A stretch of DNA of 64,000 bases from Hexactinellida sp. DTS-2022. Its lineage: Eukaryota > Porifera > Hexactinellida. The stretch is taken from the NCBI GenBank assembly GCA_028753945.1, contig JAPNXP010000007.1:4650001-4714000 (forward strand), read 5' to 3'. How positions within the stretch are numbered: the stretch's first letter is position 1; each line of letters opens with the position of its first letter. The position numbers and the translations under genes were made by a program. Of the stretch, positions 11,168 through 21,900 are shown piece after piece. The notes beneath the pieces are model-generated. The model ran no database searches. It saw only the letters and a list, made by a program, of their open reading frames with translations, and was not told the origin of the DNA.

Positions 11168-11623
11168 CAGAGCTGCAAATGACCCATGCGACCCATCGAA
11201 GGAGTGACCCATGACCCACTGACCCATGGGTCAATGACCCATTCATGTTATTATCTGACCAATTATATATCCAATATTTGAACTTAGAAGTAACTATAAT
11301 GTAAATATTATTTAGTCTCACACAATCATGATATCAAATTGTTTTTATAACCTTCTAGCACACAGATACGGCTTCGATGGTCTCTGGTGACATTGAATTA
11401 CGTCGAGACATTAATATATGTAGATCACAGCACTAAAATGCCTCTCGCTCATCATGATCTGTTATTACAAGTCTAATGATCTCTCTTACGTCTAGATAAT
11501 TAATGAATCATAGTATTGATGGGTCATGACCCATGGCGTGTGACCCATGACCCATTGACCCATCCCAAAACGTGACCCATATGACCCATTGACCCATGGG
11601 TCACTGACCCATTTGCAGCTCTG
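11168..11623. mobile_element. hAT-like MITE (TGACCCATGGGTCA repeats)
   Basis: A 456-bp element begins CAGAGCTGCAAATGACCCA and ends with the complement. Several GACCCATGGGTCA palindromic units lie at both ends. A truncated relative is at 54883-55287. The flanks show only a partial 8-bp match, so the target duplication is worn. Confidence 0.75.
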
Positions 11624-11642
11624 CTATACTAGTAGGTATGAT

Positions 11643-12058
11643 CATAGGCGTAGAGTATGACGGGGCGTACGGGGCGGAAGCCTCTTCGCCCCGCAGCTTT
11701 CTGTTAAAGATTCCGGAAAATATCTAAATACGTATACTATACAGAGTATGAAATCATGACTATTTCCATCAATAATAACTATACTTTCCGGATATTTTAT
11801 CAATAATTTACTGTACGAGTTTATCAATTGTGGAATCCCGCTTAACGACCAACTCAGAATAACGATCATCCCGAATTTGCTATTACTTTTTATATTCTCG
11901 TTCAACCACTTATAAACATTAGTATTAATTGATTTTGGAATTACGACCACCCCGCTATTCAAAATTTTGGCCATTGTTTATGAACGAAAAATTATTTTCA
12001 AACACAGAATTACGCCCCGTCAGCTTTTGGTAAAATAATTAATAACTCTACGCCTATG
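11643..12058. mobile_element. hAT-type MITE, 416 bp
   Basis: Ends CATAGGCGTAGAGT and ACTCTACGCCTATG are inverted repeats, flanked by GGTATGAT and GGTATAAT, an 8-bp duplication with one mismatch. The 110-codon reading frame inside has no recognised motif. Confidence 0.85.
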
Positions 12059-12155
12059 GGTATAATAGTTTTTGTGGAAACTGAATTGAACAGCAATGTT
12101 TGGATCCCCATTTCTAGTTCTGTTCTTATTGCCTTTGAGTAACAATAGCTTTGAT

Positions 12156-13378
12156 GGGGCTGACTGAATAGTGGAATCTAGTGGAATCCAGTGGAATCTA
12201 GTGGAATCCAGTGGAATCTAGTGGAACCTAGTGGAACCTAGTGGAATCTAGTGGAATCTAGGGTGACTGAATGGTGGAATCTAGTGGAATCCAGTGGAAT
12301 CTAGTGGAATCTAGTGGAATTACTAAATTTTAGTGGAATTGACTGAACGGTGGAATCGAGTGGATTTTCTAAAAACCGACTGAACAGTGGAATCGAGTGG
12401 AATCTTTGACTGAATAGTGGAATCGAGTGGAATTTGACTGAATAGTGGAATCGAGTGGAATTTGACTGAATAGTGGAATCGAGTGGAATTTGATTAAATT
12501 GTTAAACACCACGTATATGCTATAAGCTACATGTCCATCATATTACGTTAATATTCGCCCATGTAAAATTGTTTGCAACGATTAAACTAGTGTTGTGCAA
12601 AAAGTGGCACAATATGTACTATATTAGTATTCTTACTAATCATCTCTATTGAACTGCCCAATGAATACCAACTGGAGTTGCTAAGGAATTGTTGATAAAT
12701 AATGTTTATAAGATGTGTCTAAATAACATGGTAACAAAGCCTAACAGTAACTCAATAGTATTTATTTGTTAGACTTTGTTACCATGTTATTTAGACACAT
12801 CCTATAAACATTATTTATCAACAATTCCTTAGCAAATCCAGTTGGTATTCATTGGGCAGTTCAATAGAGGTGATTAGTCAGAATAATAATATAGTATCAC
12901 ATTGTGTCACTTCATGCACAACACTAGTTTAATTGTTGCAAACAATTTTACATGGGCGAATATTAACGTAATATGATGGACATGTAGCTTATAGCATATA
13001 CGTGGTGTTTAACAATTTAATCAAATTCCACTCGATTCCACTATTCAGTCAAATTCCACTCGATTCCACTATTCAGTCAAATTCCACTCGATTCCACTAT
13101 TCAGTCAAAGATTCCACTCGATTCCACTGTTCAGTCGGTTTTTAGAAAATCCACTCGATTCCACCGTTCAGTCAATTCCACTAAAATTTAGTAATTCCAC
13201 TAGATTCCACTAGATTCCACTGGATTCCACTAGATTCCACCATTCAGTCACCCTAGATTCCACTGGATTCCACTAGGTTCCACTGGATTCCACTAGATTC
13301 CACTAGGTTCCACTAGATTCCACTGGATTCCACTGGATTCCACTGGATTCCACTAGATTCCACTATTCAGTCAGCCCC
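12156..13378. mobile_element. 1.2-kb palindromic MULE derivative (foldback MITE)
   Basis: Two arms of about 590 bp are almost perfect inverted repeats around a short spacer near 12767. The outer parts of each arm are arrays of GTGGAATCTA-type units with interspersed GACTGAATAGTGGAAT. The ends are GGGGCTGACTGAATAGTGG, and a perfect 9-bp duplication AGCTTTGAT flanks it, the MULE signature. The ends match the MULE terminus at 3716. There is no coding sequence. Transcripts would fold into a long hairpin. Confidence 0.9.
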
Positions 13379-14307
13379 AGCTTTGATTAATTTGTTTACT
13401 TTCAGATCTTGTTCTTTATATTTTATACCCTTGATCAATTTAACTACTAGCAATGTCAAATAAAAGAATAACAATACAATAATTTAATACAGTATATAAT
13501 GGATATAATGATATTGATATAGTGATATATTGGATAAAGTGATAATTTTGCCGCTTTATGTGCCCTCCCGAGCAAATCCCATACAAATTTTTATTGATTA
13601 TAGTGATGAAAATTATTAGTTAAAATGTGTCCTACTATTTTTAACACTATGTGGGTAATCTGAATTGTTTGGTTAACAAGAATGCACTAAAGTAGTTGAC
13701 TTCTCTGATCAGTGCCGGATTAACAGAGGTGGAGGCCCTGGGTACCAGTGTTGTGGAGGCTCCTAACTCCTTCCACTACAATTTCCCAGTGAAAAATGAA
13801 GTACAACTTTGGTGGTGGAGGCCCTTTGGTGGTGGAGACCCGAGGCAGTTGCCCCGGTTGCCCATGGGTTAATCCGGCCCTATCTCTGATGCATTGTTTA
13901 TTTATTACACTTATATTGGCTTCCTATTAGTAAGACTATGAACAAGGCCGGCTTTAGGCACACGCAACACAAGCAACCGCGTGGGCAGTGAAACGTCAAA
14001 ATTTGACTTGTATAACGCTGTTATATTAGCAAAATTCGAACCTCAAAAATGGTGCTAGTAACCTGAATAATGATAATTCATCTTAGAAACAAATTTCAAC
14101 AATAACTGTTATTACTGGACAATACATTAAGTACACTGCAGTACAGCATCGCTAATCCGAATCCTCGCTAGTCCGAACAGGAGATCCAAAACTATATTTA
14201 GTATAAATTGGGGGAAAAATCTTAAATTTTTGTATATTACAATGTAATTATAAAAAAATATTCTCAGGACAAGTATTTAGGTAGGTAGGATACTTAATGT
14301 TTAGTTA
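13379..14307. other. intergenic Helitron-repeat remnant with MITE fragments
   Basis: 13620-13700 and 13883-13940 match parts of the Helitron interior at 6200-6310, interrupted by the hAT MITE at 13710-13882. GGCCGGCTTTAGGCAC at about 13943 looks like a hAT end. 14150-14190 carries a pogo-like CCTCGCTAGTCCGAACAGG end also seen at 30930-30956. Confidence 0.5.
13710..13882. mobile_element. hAT-type MITE, 173 bp
   Basis: Begins CAGTGCCGGATTAAC and ends GTTAATCCGGCCCTA, flanked by perfect 8-bp repeats TCTCTGAT. The interior repeats GGTGGAGGCCC. The uninterrupted host sequence is seen at 6250-6260. Confidence 0.88.
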
Positions 14308-14600
14308 CACCTGTGCCGACAGTATGTTCCTTGGAGGCACCATCTTTTTGTGGTTTGTGGATTGATAGTGACTCCAAAAGTACATACTGTCGACCATAGG
14401 CGTCGTAAATGCAAAGGTCAATCCTTCGGGCCGCCCGGAAATTCCGGGTAATGTCCGGGTAAACTCCGGGTAAACTCGGAGTATAGTGTTAGTAGCATAG
14501 GGACAATCCCTTCGGCCCGCCCGGACATTTCCGGGCACCCGGGCGGTTTACGACGCCTATGCTGTCGACGCATGTTTAATTTTAGATTTTTCGTCACGTC
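14308..14600. mobile_element. hairpin MITE (CTGTGCCGAC family), interrupted
   Basis: The left part contains CTGTGCCGACAGTATGTTCC, the right part ends in TTTAATTTTAGATTTTT. Relatives are at 16526-16650, 19921-20046 and 56963-57080. A hAT MITE is inserted at 14395-14561. Confidence 0.7.
14395..14561. mobile_element. hAT-type MITE (CATAGGCGTCGTAAA family), 167 bp
   Basis: Ends CATAGGCGTCGTAAA and its complement, flanked by a perfect 8-bp duplication CTGTCGAC, with a CCGGGTAAACTCCGGG-rich interior. Relatives are at 31766-31910 and 61089-62464. It sits inside another MITE. Confidence 0.9.
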
Positions 14601-15154
14601 ATAGTCACTATGAAGGTGTTAAACCTATTCAGAATGGTGTTTCGGGGCTACAACCTTGGAGTGGAGGAAGTTTCCTTTTAGCTCACCTGATTTCCAAGAT
14701 ATTCAAGTTTCAGTAAATATAATCTTGATGAGACAGCATTTTTTATGTGCATGTTGTGTGTTAATCTAACACCAACCAACCCATTCGAAATAATTAATTC
14801 ACAAAATTGTAAAAACACATATTATTGACGATGTCATCATCACCTCAAGGTGTCAGGACCCATTTGTAGGTGTTACGTGGCATAAAGATCAATTGATAAA
14901 GTGGAAGTTGGTTTCTATCTTCTATCATCTCTGTTTAGCTAATTAGTATAAAAAATTACTTAAATAATTAATAATTTAACACCAATTTCAATTTTGGTGT
15001 TAAATTATTAATTATTTAAATAATTATTAAGTATTATGATTTGTCTTAGATAGTAAATAAAATTAATTTGGCTATCAAATTTAAATTCCGCACACTCGGT
15101 AACCCCTAATAAACAAATTGGAAGCATCTATATAAGTCAAATAAAGACTAATTA
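14601..15154. other. intergenic, one AT-rich hairpin
   Basis: TTAATAATTTAACACCAA and its complement form a hairpin at about 14955-15025. 14820-14940 resembles the tail of the CTGTGCCGAC MITE family (compare 16650-16745). No gene is seen. Confidence 0.5.
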
Positions 15155-15391
15155 ATTTAATCACACATAATTCGCACCCTCTAAGTGATAAACATCTGAT
15201 GACTTAATAGAACATCCACATTAAGATTCGGACACGTTGGTCACACCAGATTGCCTATATGCTTACTCATTATGTATGATAACGTAATCATTGAAATTTC
15301 GAATTGTTAAATTTAACTATTTACGCTTATATATGCTTTATAATCAATGTTAGAAGTATATAAACCACACGCCAACCGAGATGCGCGCTAG
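15155..15391 (+). mobile_element. Helitron 3' fragment
   Basis: It matches the 3' half of the Helitron units at 7205-7491 and 9670-9957, including GGACACGTTGGTCACACC and the terminal GCGCGCTAG, but lacks the CGCGAAGCG hairpin and the 5' end. Confidence 0.7.
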
Positions 15392-16525
15392 TATTCAATA
15401 AAATATTCAAGTATGCAAGTTGTTAAAATTAACTCGAAATTTGTTCGTATTATCAGGAGATTTGTATTAACCAATCTCATATGCATGTATTTGTATTGGC
15501 TAGGGTAATTAAGCATGCTCATCCTTGTAATAAAGACAGGCCGCTGTAATTTATTTATTTTTATAGGAATTGATTTAAATTATTTGAAAATTTCAAAAAT
15601 TTCAAATTCGCATTTGAATTAATTTGTTTGAAATTCTAGTTTGAAATCTAAAATAAATCAAAAAGATGATTTATTTACATATAAGTCTACTCCGCTTAAT
15701 TGGGACACATTTGTTCCAGGCCTCTTGTCCCAATTAATCGGAGTTCCCAATTAACCGAAAATTTTAGTATTAGCTTCCATGGAAACAGTGGCGTAGGGAG
15801 GGGGGGGCTGGGGGTCCTAGGACCCCCCCAATCTGTCAGACTGATTTTTTTTCATCAGCAATAAAAAAACAGAGGACTACTCATGTTTCAAAAGTACCTC
15901 AAAAAAACATACATAGGGTCTACTTAATAGTACTTGATTACTGTCTGTTAATTATCATGTTTATTATTCTATAATAAACATTTGTTAATGGGTAGAGATA
16001 CGGCAATAGAGTTTCCCGTACCCCAAATCGGTGTTTTGTTAAAGTAATTTAAAAAATTACTTTTTATTGAAAATAAATTTCTGATTCAATATTCTGTTAT
16101 GTATTCCTGATTGTTTCCCTACCGCTAATTTGATATAGCTTAATATATCCCTGTACTTGTATAAATTGACTAGTTGATATTACACATTTAAATAATATAG
16201 TATTTCTCAAAACTCATTGTTCTATTTGTACTTCAAGTAAGTTGGTTACAGTGGTGTTCGCCTAACAGCAATTACTCGAATAGCTCTATTAGCAAGTTAT
16301 TTTATATCCCAAAGCTAGCATTGAATGTTAATTAGTAAGTTCGTGACAGTTCGTCTAATAGAAAGTTAGCCTAATAGCAAGCAAATTTCGTGCAAAATGT
16401 GACTTGGTATATTTATTAACTAATGCTTCGGTCTCGGTCGCTTCGCGACGGATAATTATCACAGCCGCTACGCGGTCTCGCTTATTCCACAGACAATGAA
16501 TATTACATCAAAAATTTTAAAAATA
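15392..16525. other. intergenic, several MITE ends
   Basis: 15680-15765 is a worn pogo/Tigger-type piece (CTCCGCTTAATTGGGAC and its complement). CAGTGGCGTAGGGAGG at about 15788 is a hAT-type 5' end with a hairpin of G and C runs. 16436-16490 is the inverted 3' end of the Helitron-like repeat (CTTCGGTCTCGGTCGC). No gene is seen. Confidence 0.5.
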
Positions 16526-16650
16526 AAATCCAAAATTGCAGCTGGGCCGACTGCATATTCCTTTGGAGGCACTACAATTGGTGGTTGGGTAACTAGTAGT
16601 GCCTCCAAAGGGAAATACTTTCGTCACAGGCTGCAATTTTGGATTTTTTC
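16526..16650. mobile_element. hairpin MITE (CTGTGCCGAC family)
   Basis: TCCAAAATTGCAGCTGGGCC and a partner CTGCAATTTTGGATTTTTT form the ends of a 125-bp inverted repeat with TTTGGAGGCACTAC and its complement inside. Confidence 0.8.
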
Positions 16651-17036
16651 AGCCATGTCATGAACGCCTCAAGGTGTTTATACCCATTTATCAATTTTTA
16701 CTGGACAAAGGAACGATTGATAAATTGGAGCTTGTTTCTATCTTAGACCATTATGAGTTTAATGCCATTCATTAATTATGATTTGATAATAAATATTTAT
16801 AAATAGTTAAATCTTTTGGCAATGTTATCCACGGTGAGTTGAATTAAGTCAACAATTTCCTTATTATATTTAATTTGATTTGATCCAGAATATCACAGAA
16901 TCAATTATGGAATGTTGACACATTCCTCTGTTGCTATGGAAACGTGATTTCAATGCTTGAGGTCATATCTCGAGAAGAAATATAGTTACAGCTTAGTCAA
17001 TGGATCCAATTGATAGCCCGTCCTCAACTTCCTATT

Positions 17037-17172
17037 CAATGATAATACATTTTGATGCTCTATCTCCAACCAATTTTGCGCAAAATGTGTATAACCGTTT
17101 GAATGTAGTATTACAATAATCACAATTCTCAGAAAATTGGTTGGATAGAGCATCGAAATGTATTATCATTGA
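17037..17172. repeat. hairpin element, about 136 bp
   Basis: CAATGATAATACATTT through CTCCAACCAATTTT is repeated in inverted form at 17133-17172 with a few mismatches. 16651-17036 shows no recognisable feature apart from the tail of the MITE family. Confidence 0.8.
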
Positions 17173-17353
17173 CTATACTAATTAATCCCTGGTCCAGAAA
17201 TTTGAGTGCGTATCATTGCCTTATGTATAGAATGCTATGCCTTAGCCATCCATCTACATGTATATTATATATACGGGGGTATATAAGTTTTCATCCATTT
17301 AATTACTTTCTAGAACAACAATAATAGATATTCACATAATATATCCGTACCAG

Positions 17354-17556
17354 GCTTGGGCTGATTACGGTTACAATCGTAATCGATTGTAATCGATTAC
17401 AACATTTCCACTAATCGTAATCGCTCACTATTAATCAGCCCCACCCTAGACTTGGGGTTGATTACGATTACAATCGTATTCGATTGTAATCGATTACAAC
17501 TATTCCTGTAATCGTAATCGTAATCGTAGTCACACACTAGTAATCAGCCCCAGTTC
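17354..17556. mobile_element. two tandem copies of a 100-bp hairpin MITE
   Basis: Each unit has TGGGGCTGATTACG-like ends and a core of ACAATCG and CGATTGTAATCGATTAC palindromes. The pair sits head to tail in copy 1 of the duplicated block and is absent from copy 2. Confidence 0.75.
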
Positions 17557-18036
17557 TGATCCGACACAATAAATTTGTTATCAGCTTAGTTGTTTACCCA
17601 TAATAACAATCGTAACATAGTGAATAGGTTCATTCTGAATCAAACCAATTCGATTGCCTATTTGTAAACGTCAATATTATGTAAACATAATCTTTTCGTA
17701 AATTGAAATAGGCATACTTGTTACTTAGAATGTCAAAATGGATTAAGTTTAGAATTCCATTATAGATGCGTTTCAGAGCCCCCTATCACTCTAATACAAT
17801 TCGGGAACCAAACAAGTACACAAACGAATAGTCGTAAACTAGAAATTCCATCTCAAATAATCCATTGTTTAAATATCAGTTATCGTTTTGAAATTGAAAT
17901 TATCATACTCGTTTACTTAGAATGACATATGGGATTAAGTTTATATCTACATTATAGATGCGTTATAAACCCCCTTATTACTATAATACAATTCTGGCAC
18001 CAAACAAACCAATAGACGAATATTCATACATTAGAT

Positions 18037-19017
18037 CAGTGTTTCTCAACGTGGGCGATATCGCCCCCTAGGGGGCGATACGAGAGACGAGGGGGGCGAT
18101 AAAAAGGTTAGGGGCGATTGGGGGGCGACAAGACTGTAAGGGGGCGGTAGGGGGCGATTTGATTCACTTTAGCTAGAATCTAAAATTTACATGTTCAGCA
18201 TTTCGGCTATTCTTGAACTAATTCAATCCCGATCTGAAAAATCTTGCACTGGGCACAATCAAGGGCCTCGATACTGTGGGATCCTCGACCCCCGAAATCA
18301 ATACATTCGTGCGAGAGCCTCATTTCTCTCCCCCAATATTTGTGAACCTCATGTATATATTTCCCTGAAATCAATGATAAATTGTTGTCTTAAAATTATT
18401 TAGTTATACTCAATGTTATTTGATTTCCTCTTCTCTCCTAAAAAATTTTCTCGCTCGCTGCGCTCGCTCGTTTGTTAAATCCAGGTATTCTTAGATGAAG
18501 AGGAAATCAATTAGTAATTATATACAACTAAAATACTTGTGCTTCTCCCCCCGACCCAATCTGCTTTTTAAATCTACGCCCCTGGGCTCCATGCCCAACT
18601 TTCACACTAAACATGGTTGTCAAATGTAAATATACCGATATTACCGTATTTCCCCGAATAAGCGCCTCGGTGCTTATTGATTTCATGGTCAAAATTTGGA
18701 CTCATTTTTTCATGAAATTTCCAGAAAATAATATTAAGGTGCATTCTAATTACCCAGCGAGATTAAACATCCTATAATTGCCTAAATCACAACAATTCCA
18801 TTGCAGTTATCATTTATTGGGAATAAATTTTAACATACAGATACCATTTTTATAGAGCCGTGCTTTTTTAAGCCGAGGCGCTTTTTCGGGGAAATACGGT
18901 TAATAGAATATCTGTCTTAGTTGCTTGGTTCTTTTTTATGTTAAAATTGGAGGGGGGCGATAAGCACTGGCACTATTCGCTAAGGGGCGATCGACTGAAA
19001 AAGGTTGAGAAACACTG
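18037..19017. mobile_element. hAT-type element, 981 bp, with nested MITE
   Basis: Ends CAGTGTTTCTCAACGTGGG and, inverted, CAGTGTTTCTCAACCTTTT; perfect 8-bp duplication CATTAGAT; empty site at about 20577-20585. The arms carry repeated GGGGGCGAT. No transposase is present; the 70-codon frame at 18191 has no motif. It contains a CTCGCTCGCTGCGCTCGCTC palindrome and a further MITE at 18644-18899. Confidence 0.9.
18644..18899. mobile_element. MITE with CCGTATTTCCCCGAATAAGC ends
   Basis: A 256-bp element with inverted ends CCGTATTTCCCCGAATAAGC and GCTTTTTCGGGGAAATACGG, flanked by TTA on both sides. Similar ends are widespread in animal genomes. It is nested in the hAT element at 18037-19017. Confidence 0.8.
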
Positions 19018-19152
19018 CATTAGATAATCCACCTTATTAATCCATTGTTTGGATATCAGAAATCGATTTGAAATTTAGTAACTATTGAGTGAAATTGAAT
19101 TTTCATAAATAGTAGAAAACTTCAATGTAACTAAGTATTATAAATTGATTTA

Positions 19153-19317
19153 CAGTGGAGCCTCCCATAACGGACACTCCAAATAGCGGACAACCTCTAA
19201 ATAACAGACAACCCTCGTGGCACGGATTTATTTAGCATATGTCTAATAGAAAAGCAACCTCTAAATAACGGACAACGGTTCCGGTCCCAAGGTGTCCGTT
19301 GTTCAGAGGCTCTACTG
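19153..19317. mobile_element. pogo/Tigger-type MITE, 165 bp
   Basis: Ends CAGTGGAGCCTCCC and the complementary GAGGCTCTACTG flanked by TA, with repeated CTCTAAATAACGGACAAC. The target is uninterrupted in copy 2 of the duplicated block. Confidence 0.85.
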
Positions 19318-19920
19318 TATATAGTAGCAGCTATTGATTCAAATTGAATTAATATGCAAATAATACTTTATTGTAACTATGATATCAGAAATCGATTTGT
19401 ATAGTAATAGCTATTGAATGTAAATTAATTATTAATATATATTACAATTCTTTAGTGTAACTATGATATCAGCAATAAACTATGAAGAGTAATAACAATG
19501 AATATTATTGAATTATTCATAAATAGTAGTTTAAAATAGCGTAATAGTGAATCCATACTAGTCATTCTAAATTCTAGCTAGATCTTTATCGAAACCACGA
19601 AATAATTGCATTATTGAATATTAATTAATAAACTATATTGTGGCAACTTTGAGCCTATTAATCAGTAATTGAGCGAATTTAAAAATCGTGAAGAGCTATT
19701 AGCTCCAAACTACTTTTCTGAAGCTAATGATTCGAAAATATCATTGTCGCTTCTTGTATTTTCCTATGAGACAAAAAAAGCTAAAAGTCCCGTTAATAAT
19801 TTTTGCAACGAGAAATTTAAAAATCGGGCCACGAGATGCACATCAATCAACAATCAGACACCTATCCTGAAAATCTCAGAGCTCTAGCACTTATGGTCTA
19901 GCTTGGGCAGGCGACACACA

Positions 19921-20046
19921 AAAAAATCTAAAATTACAGCTGTGCCGACTGCATATTAATTTGGAGGCACTACATTTGTGGTTTAATGTATAATAGTGCC
20001 TCCACAAGAAAATGCTGCCTGCACAGCTGTAATTTTAGATTTTTTC
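19921..20046. mobile_element. hairpin MITE (CTGTGCCGAC family), 126 bp
   Basis: AATCTAAAATTACAGCTGTG and its complement form the ends of a near-perfect palindrome, with TTGGAGGCACTA inside. Confidence 0.85.
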
Positions 20047-20229
20047 ACCCTTAGGGTGGAATGCAATATAAATGCATAGATCCCTTTGGTCTCGTCCGCT
20101 TCCCGATATATCACTTAACCACTTCGCAATTGGATATATTCGCTAAAAATATCGGAATTATTTGTTTTTCAACTTCTCTACTACACAGAATAATTAAAAT
20201 CTTCAGTAAACCCATTTATCTGTAATATC

Positions 20230-21620
20230 CTTTGCTCTCCATGTACATATAAATTTTCATCCATTAATATGACTTTCTATGAACAACACCAATATATATT
20301 CAAATCGTATATCCGCACACAATAAATTAGTTATCAGAATAGTTGTTTAGCCATTATAACAATCGTAAGATAGAAATAGGTTCATTCTGGTTCAAACCAA
20401 ATTGTTTAACTATTTGTAAATGTCAATAATATGTAAACAAAATTGGAAATCAGCATACTTGTTTCTTAGAATGACAAAAGACATTAAGTTTATATTCCCA
20501 TTATAAATTCGGTATAAACCTCCCTATCACTCTAATACATTTCGGGCACGGAACAAACATACAAACGAATATTCCTACATTAGATATTCCACCTAATTAA
20601 TCAATTGTTTGTAAATCAGTTATCGTTTTGAATTGAAATCAGCATACTTGTTACTAGAATGACTAATGGGATTAAGTGTATATTTTCAATATAAATGCGA
20701 GATAAACCCCGCTATCAGTCTAATACATTTCGGGAAACAAACAGACAGATACGAATATTTATATAAACAGATATTCCATCTCATTAATCCATTGTTTGGA
20801 TATCAGAAATCGTTTTGAAAATTAATAACGGTTGAACTAAATTAAATTTTTATATAGTGGAAAACTTTGATGCAACTAAGTACTAATTAGAAATCGATTT
20901 ACTATATACAAGTAGCTATTGGATAAAATTGAATTATTCATACAAATATAATATTACTTTATTGTACTATGATATCCGAAATCGATTTGTATAGTAATAG
21001 CTATTGATTATAAATTAATTATTCATATATACTACAATTCTTAATTAAGTGTAATGATATCAGCAATAAACTATGAAGAGTAATAACAATGAATATTATT
21101 GAATTACAGTAGAACTCGGTTAACACCTTGGGAGACAAGAAAAAGTACGTACTAACCGAGGTACGTCTTATCCGTATGGATATTCCACAAGTTGAAATAC
21201 TGACTTGTTCAATGATATGAATAAGATGTAAGGTATACAAGTGCATAACATACCTAACGATATGGTTGAAGTATTTTAGTTGTCACCTGCTTACTTAAAC
21301 CAAATAATAACCGAGTTCTGCTGATACTTTTCTAGAGTACGTACATATTAAAATACATACATTTTGTTTACTTGGGAATATAAATTGGTACGTCTTATCC
21401 GAGGTACGTCTTATCTGAGTACGTATTAACCGAATCATTTATAATGGATCAGATAGGAGAGAAAATCGGTTATTAGCGAACAGTACGTAATATCCGAGAG
21501 TACGTCTTAAGCCGAGTACGTACTAAGCGAGTTCCACTGTATTCATAAATAGTAGATCTTTATCGAAACCACGAAATACTAGTTGCATTATTGAATATTA
21601 ATTACGATTAAAAAAAGTTA
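20230..21620. repeat. segmental duplication, copy 2
   Basis: Matches 17230-19620 without the three MITEs found there, but has its own insertion at 21107-21539. Confidence 0.75.
21107..21539. mobile_element. pogo/Tigger-type MITE, 433 bp
   Basis: Ends CAGTAGAACTCGGTTA and, on the right, GCGAGTTCCACTG, flanked by TA. Copy 1 of the duplicated block reads GAATTATTCAT at about 19510, the empty site. The interior is rich in GAGGTACGTCTTATCCG units. Confidence 0.9.
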
Positions 21621-21900
21621 AAGGTGAATTGTGCCAACTTTGAGCCTAATTATCAGGCTCAAATAATTAGGCTCAAAACTACATTACGTCATCATGCCCA
21701 CTATAATATTCCTAATATATTCTCACAGTTAACATATTCACACGAAGTGCTGAGCTCACGCGAACAACAATAGCGAAGCTGTTGTCGTGTTTTAGTACGT
21801 AACACATGACACGTCGCACAGCGACAAAGCAAGAAATAGCTCCTGTTATAATTGAAGTATTATTGCTTTCCATCGTTTAGGATAAATTCTACAAATAATT
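21621..21900 (+). promoter_or_regulatory. upstream region of the dioxygenase gene
   Basis: A 280-bp stretch between the last MITE and the start codon. It contains a CRE/ATF-like TTACGTCATC at about 21675 and CACGCGAACAACAATAGCG near 21765. No TATA box stands out at a usual distance. Promoter function is inferred from position only. Confidence 0.35.

Larger units (their letters stand above)
17230..19620. repeat. segmental duplication, copy 1 (copy 2 at 20230-21620)
   Basis: The order of unique-looking landmarks, such as CACAATAAATT, TAGGTTCATTCTG, TGGGATTAAGTTTATAT and the TAGTAATAGCTATTGA run, is the same in both blocks. An internal unit of about 190 bp is itself repeated (17690-17880 and 17885-18035 plus 19018-19075). 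Copy 1 has gained MITEs at 17354-17556, 18037-19017 and 19153-19317; copy 2 shows the empty sites. The reading frame at 19669-19887 lies just after the block and has no recognised motif. Confidence 0.75.
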
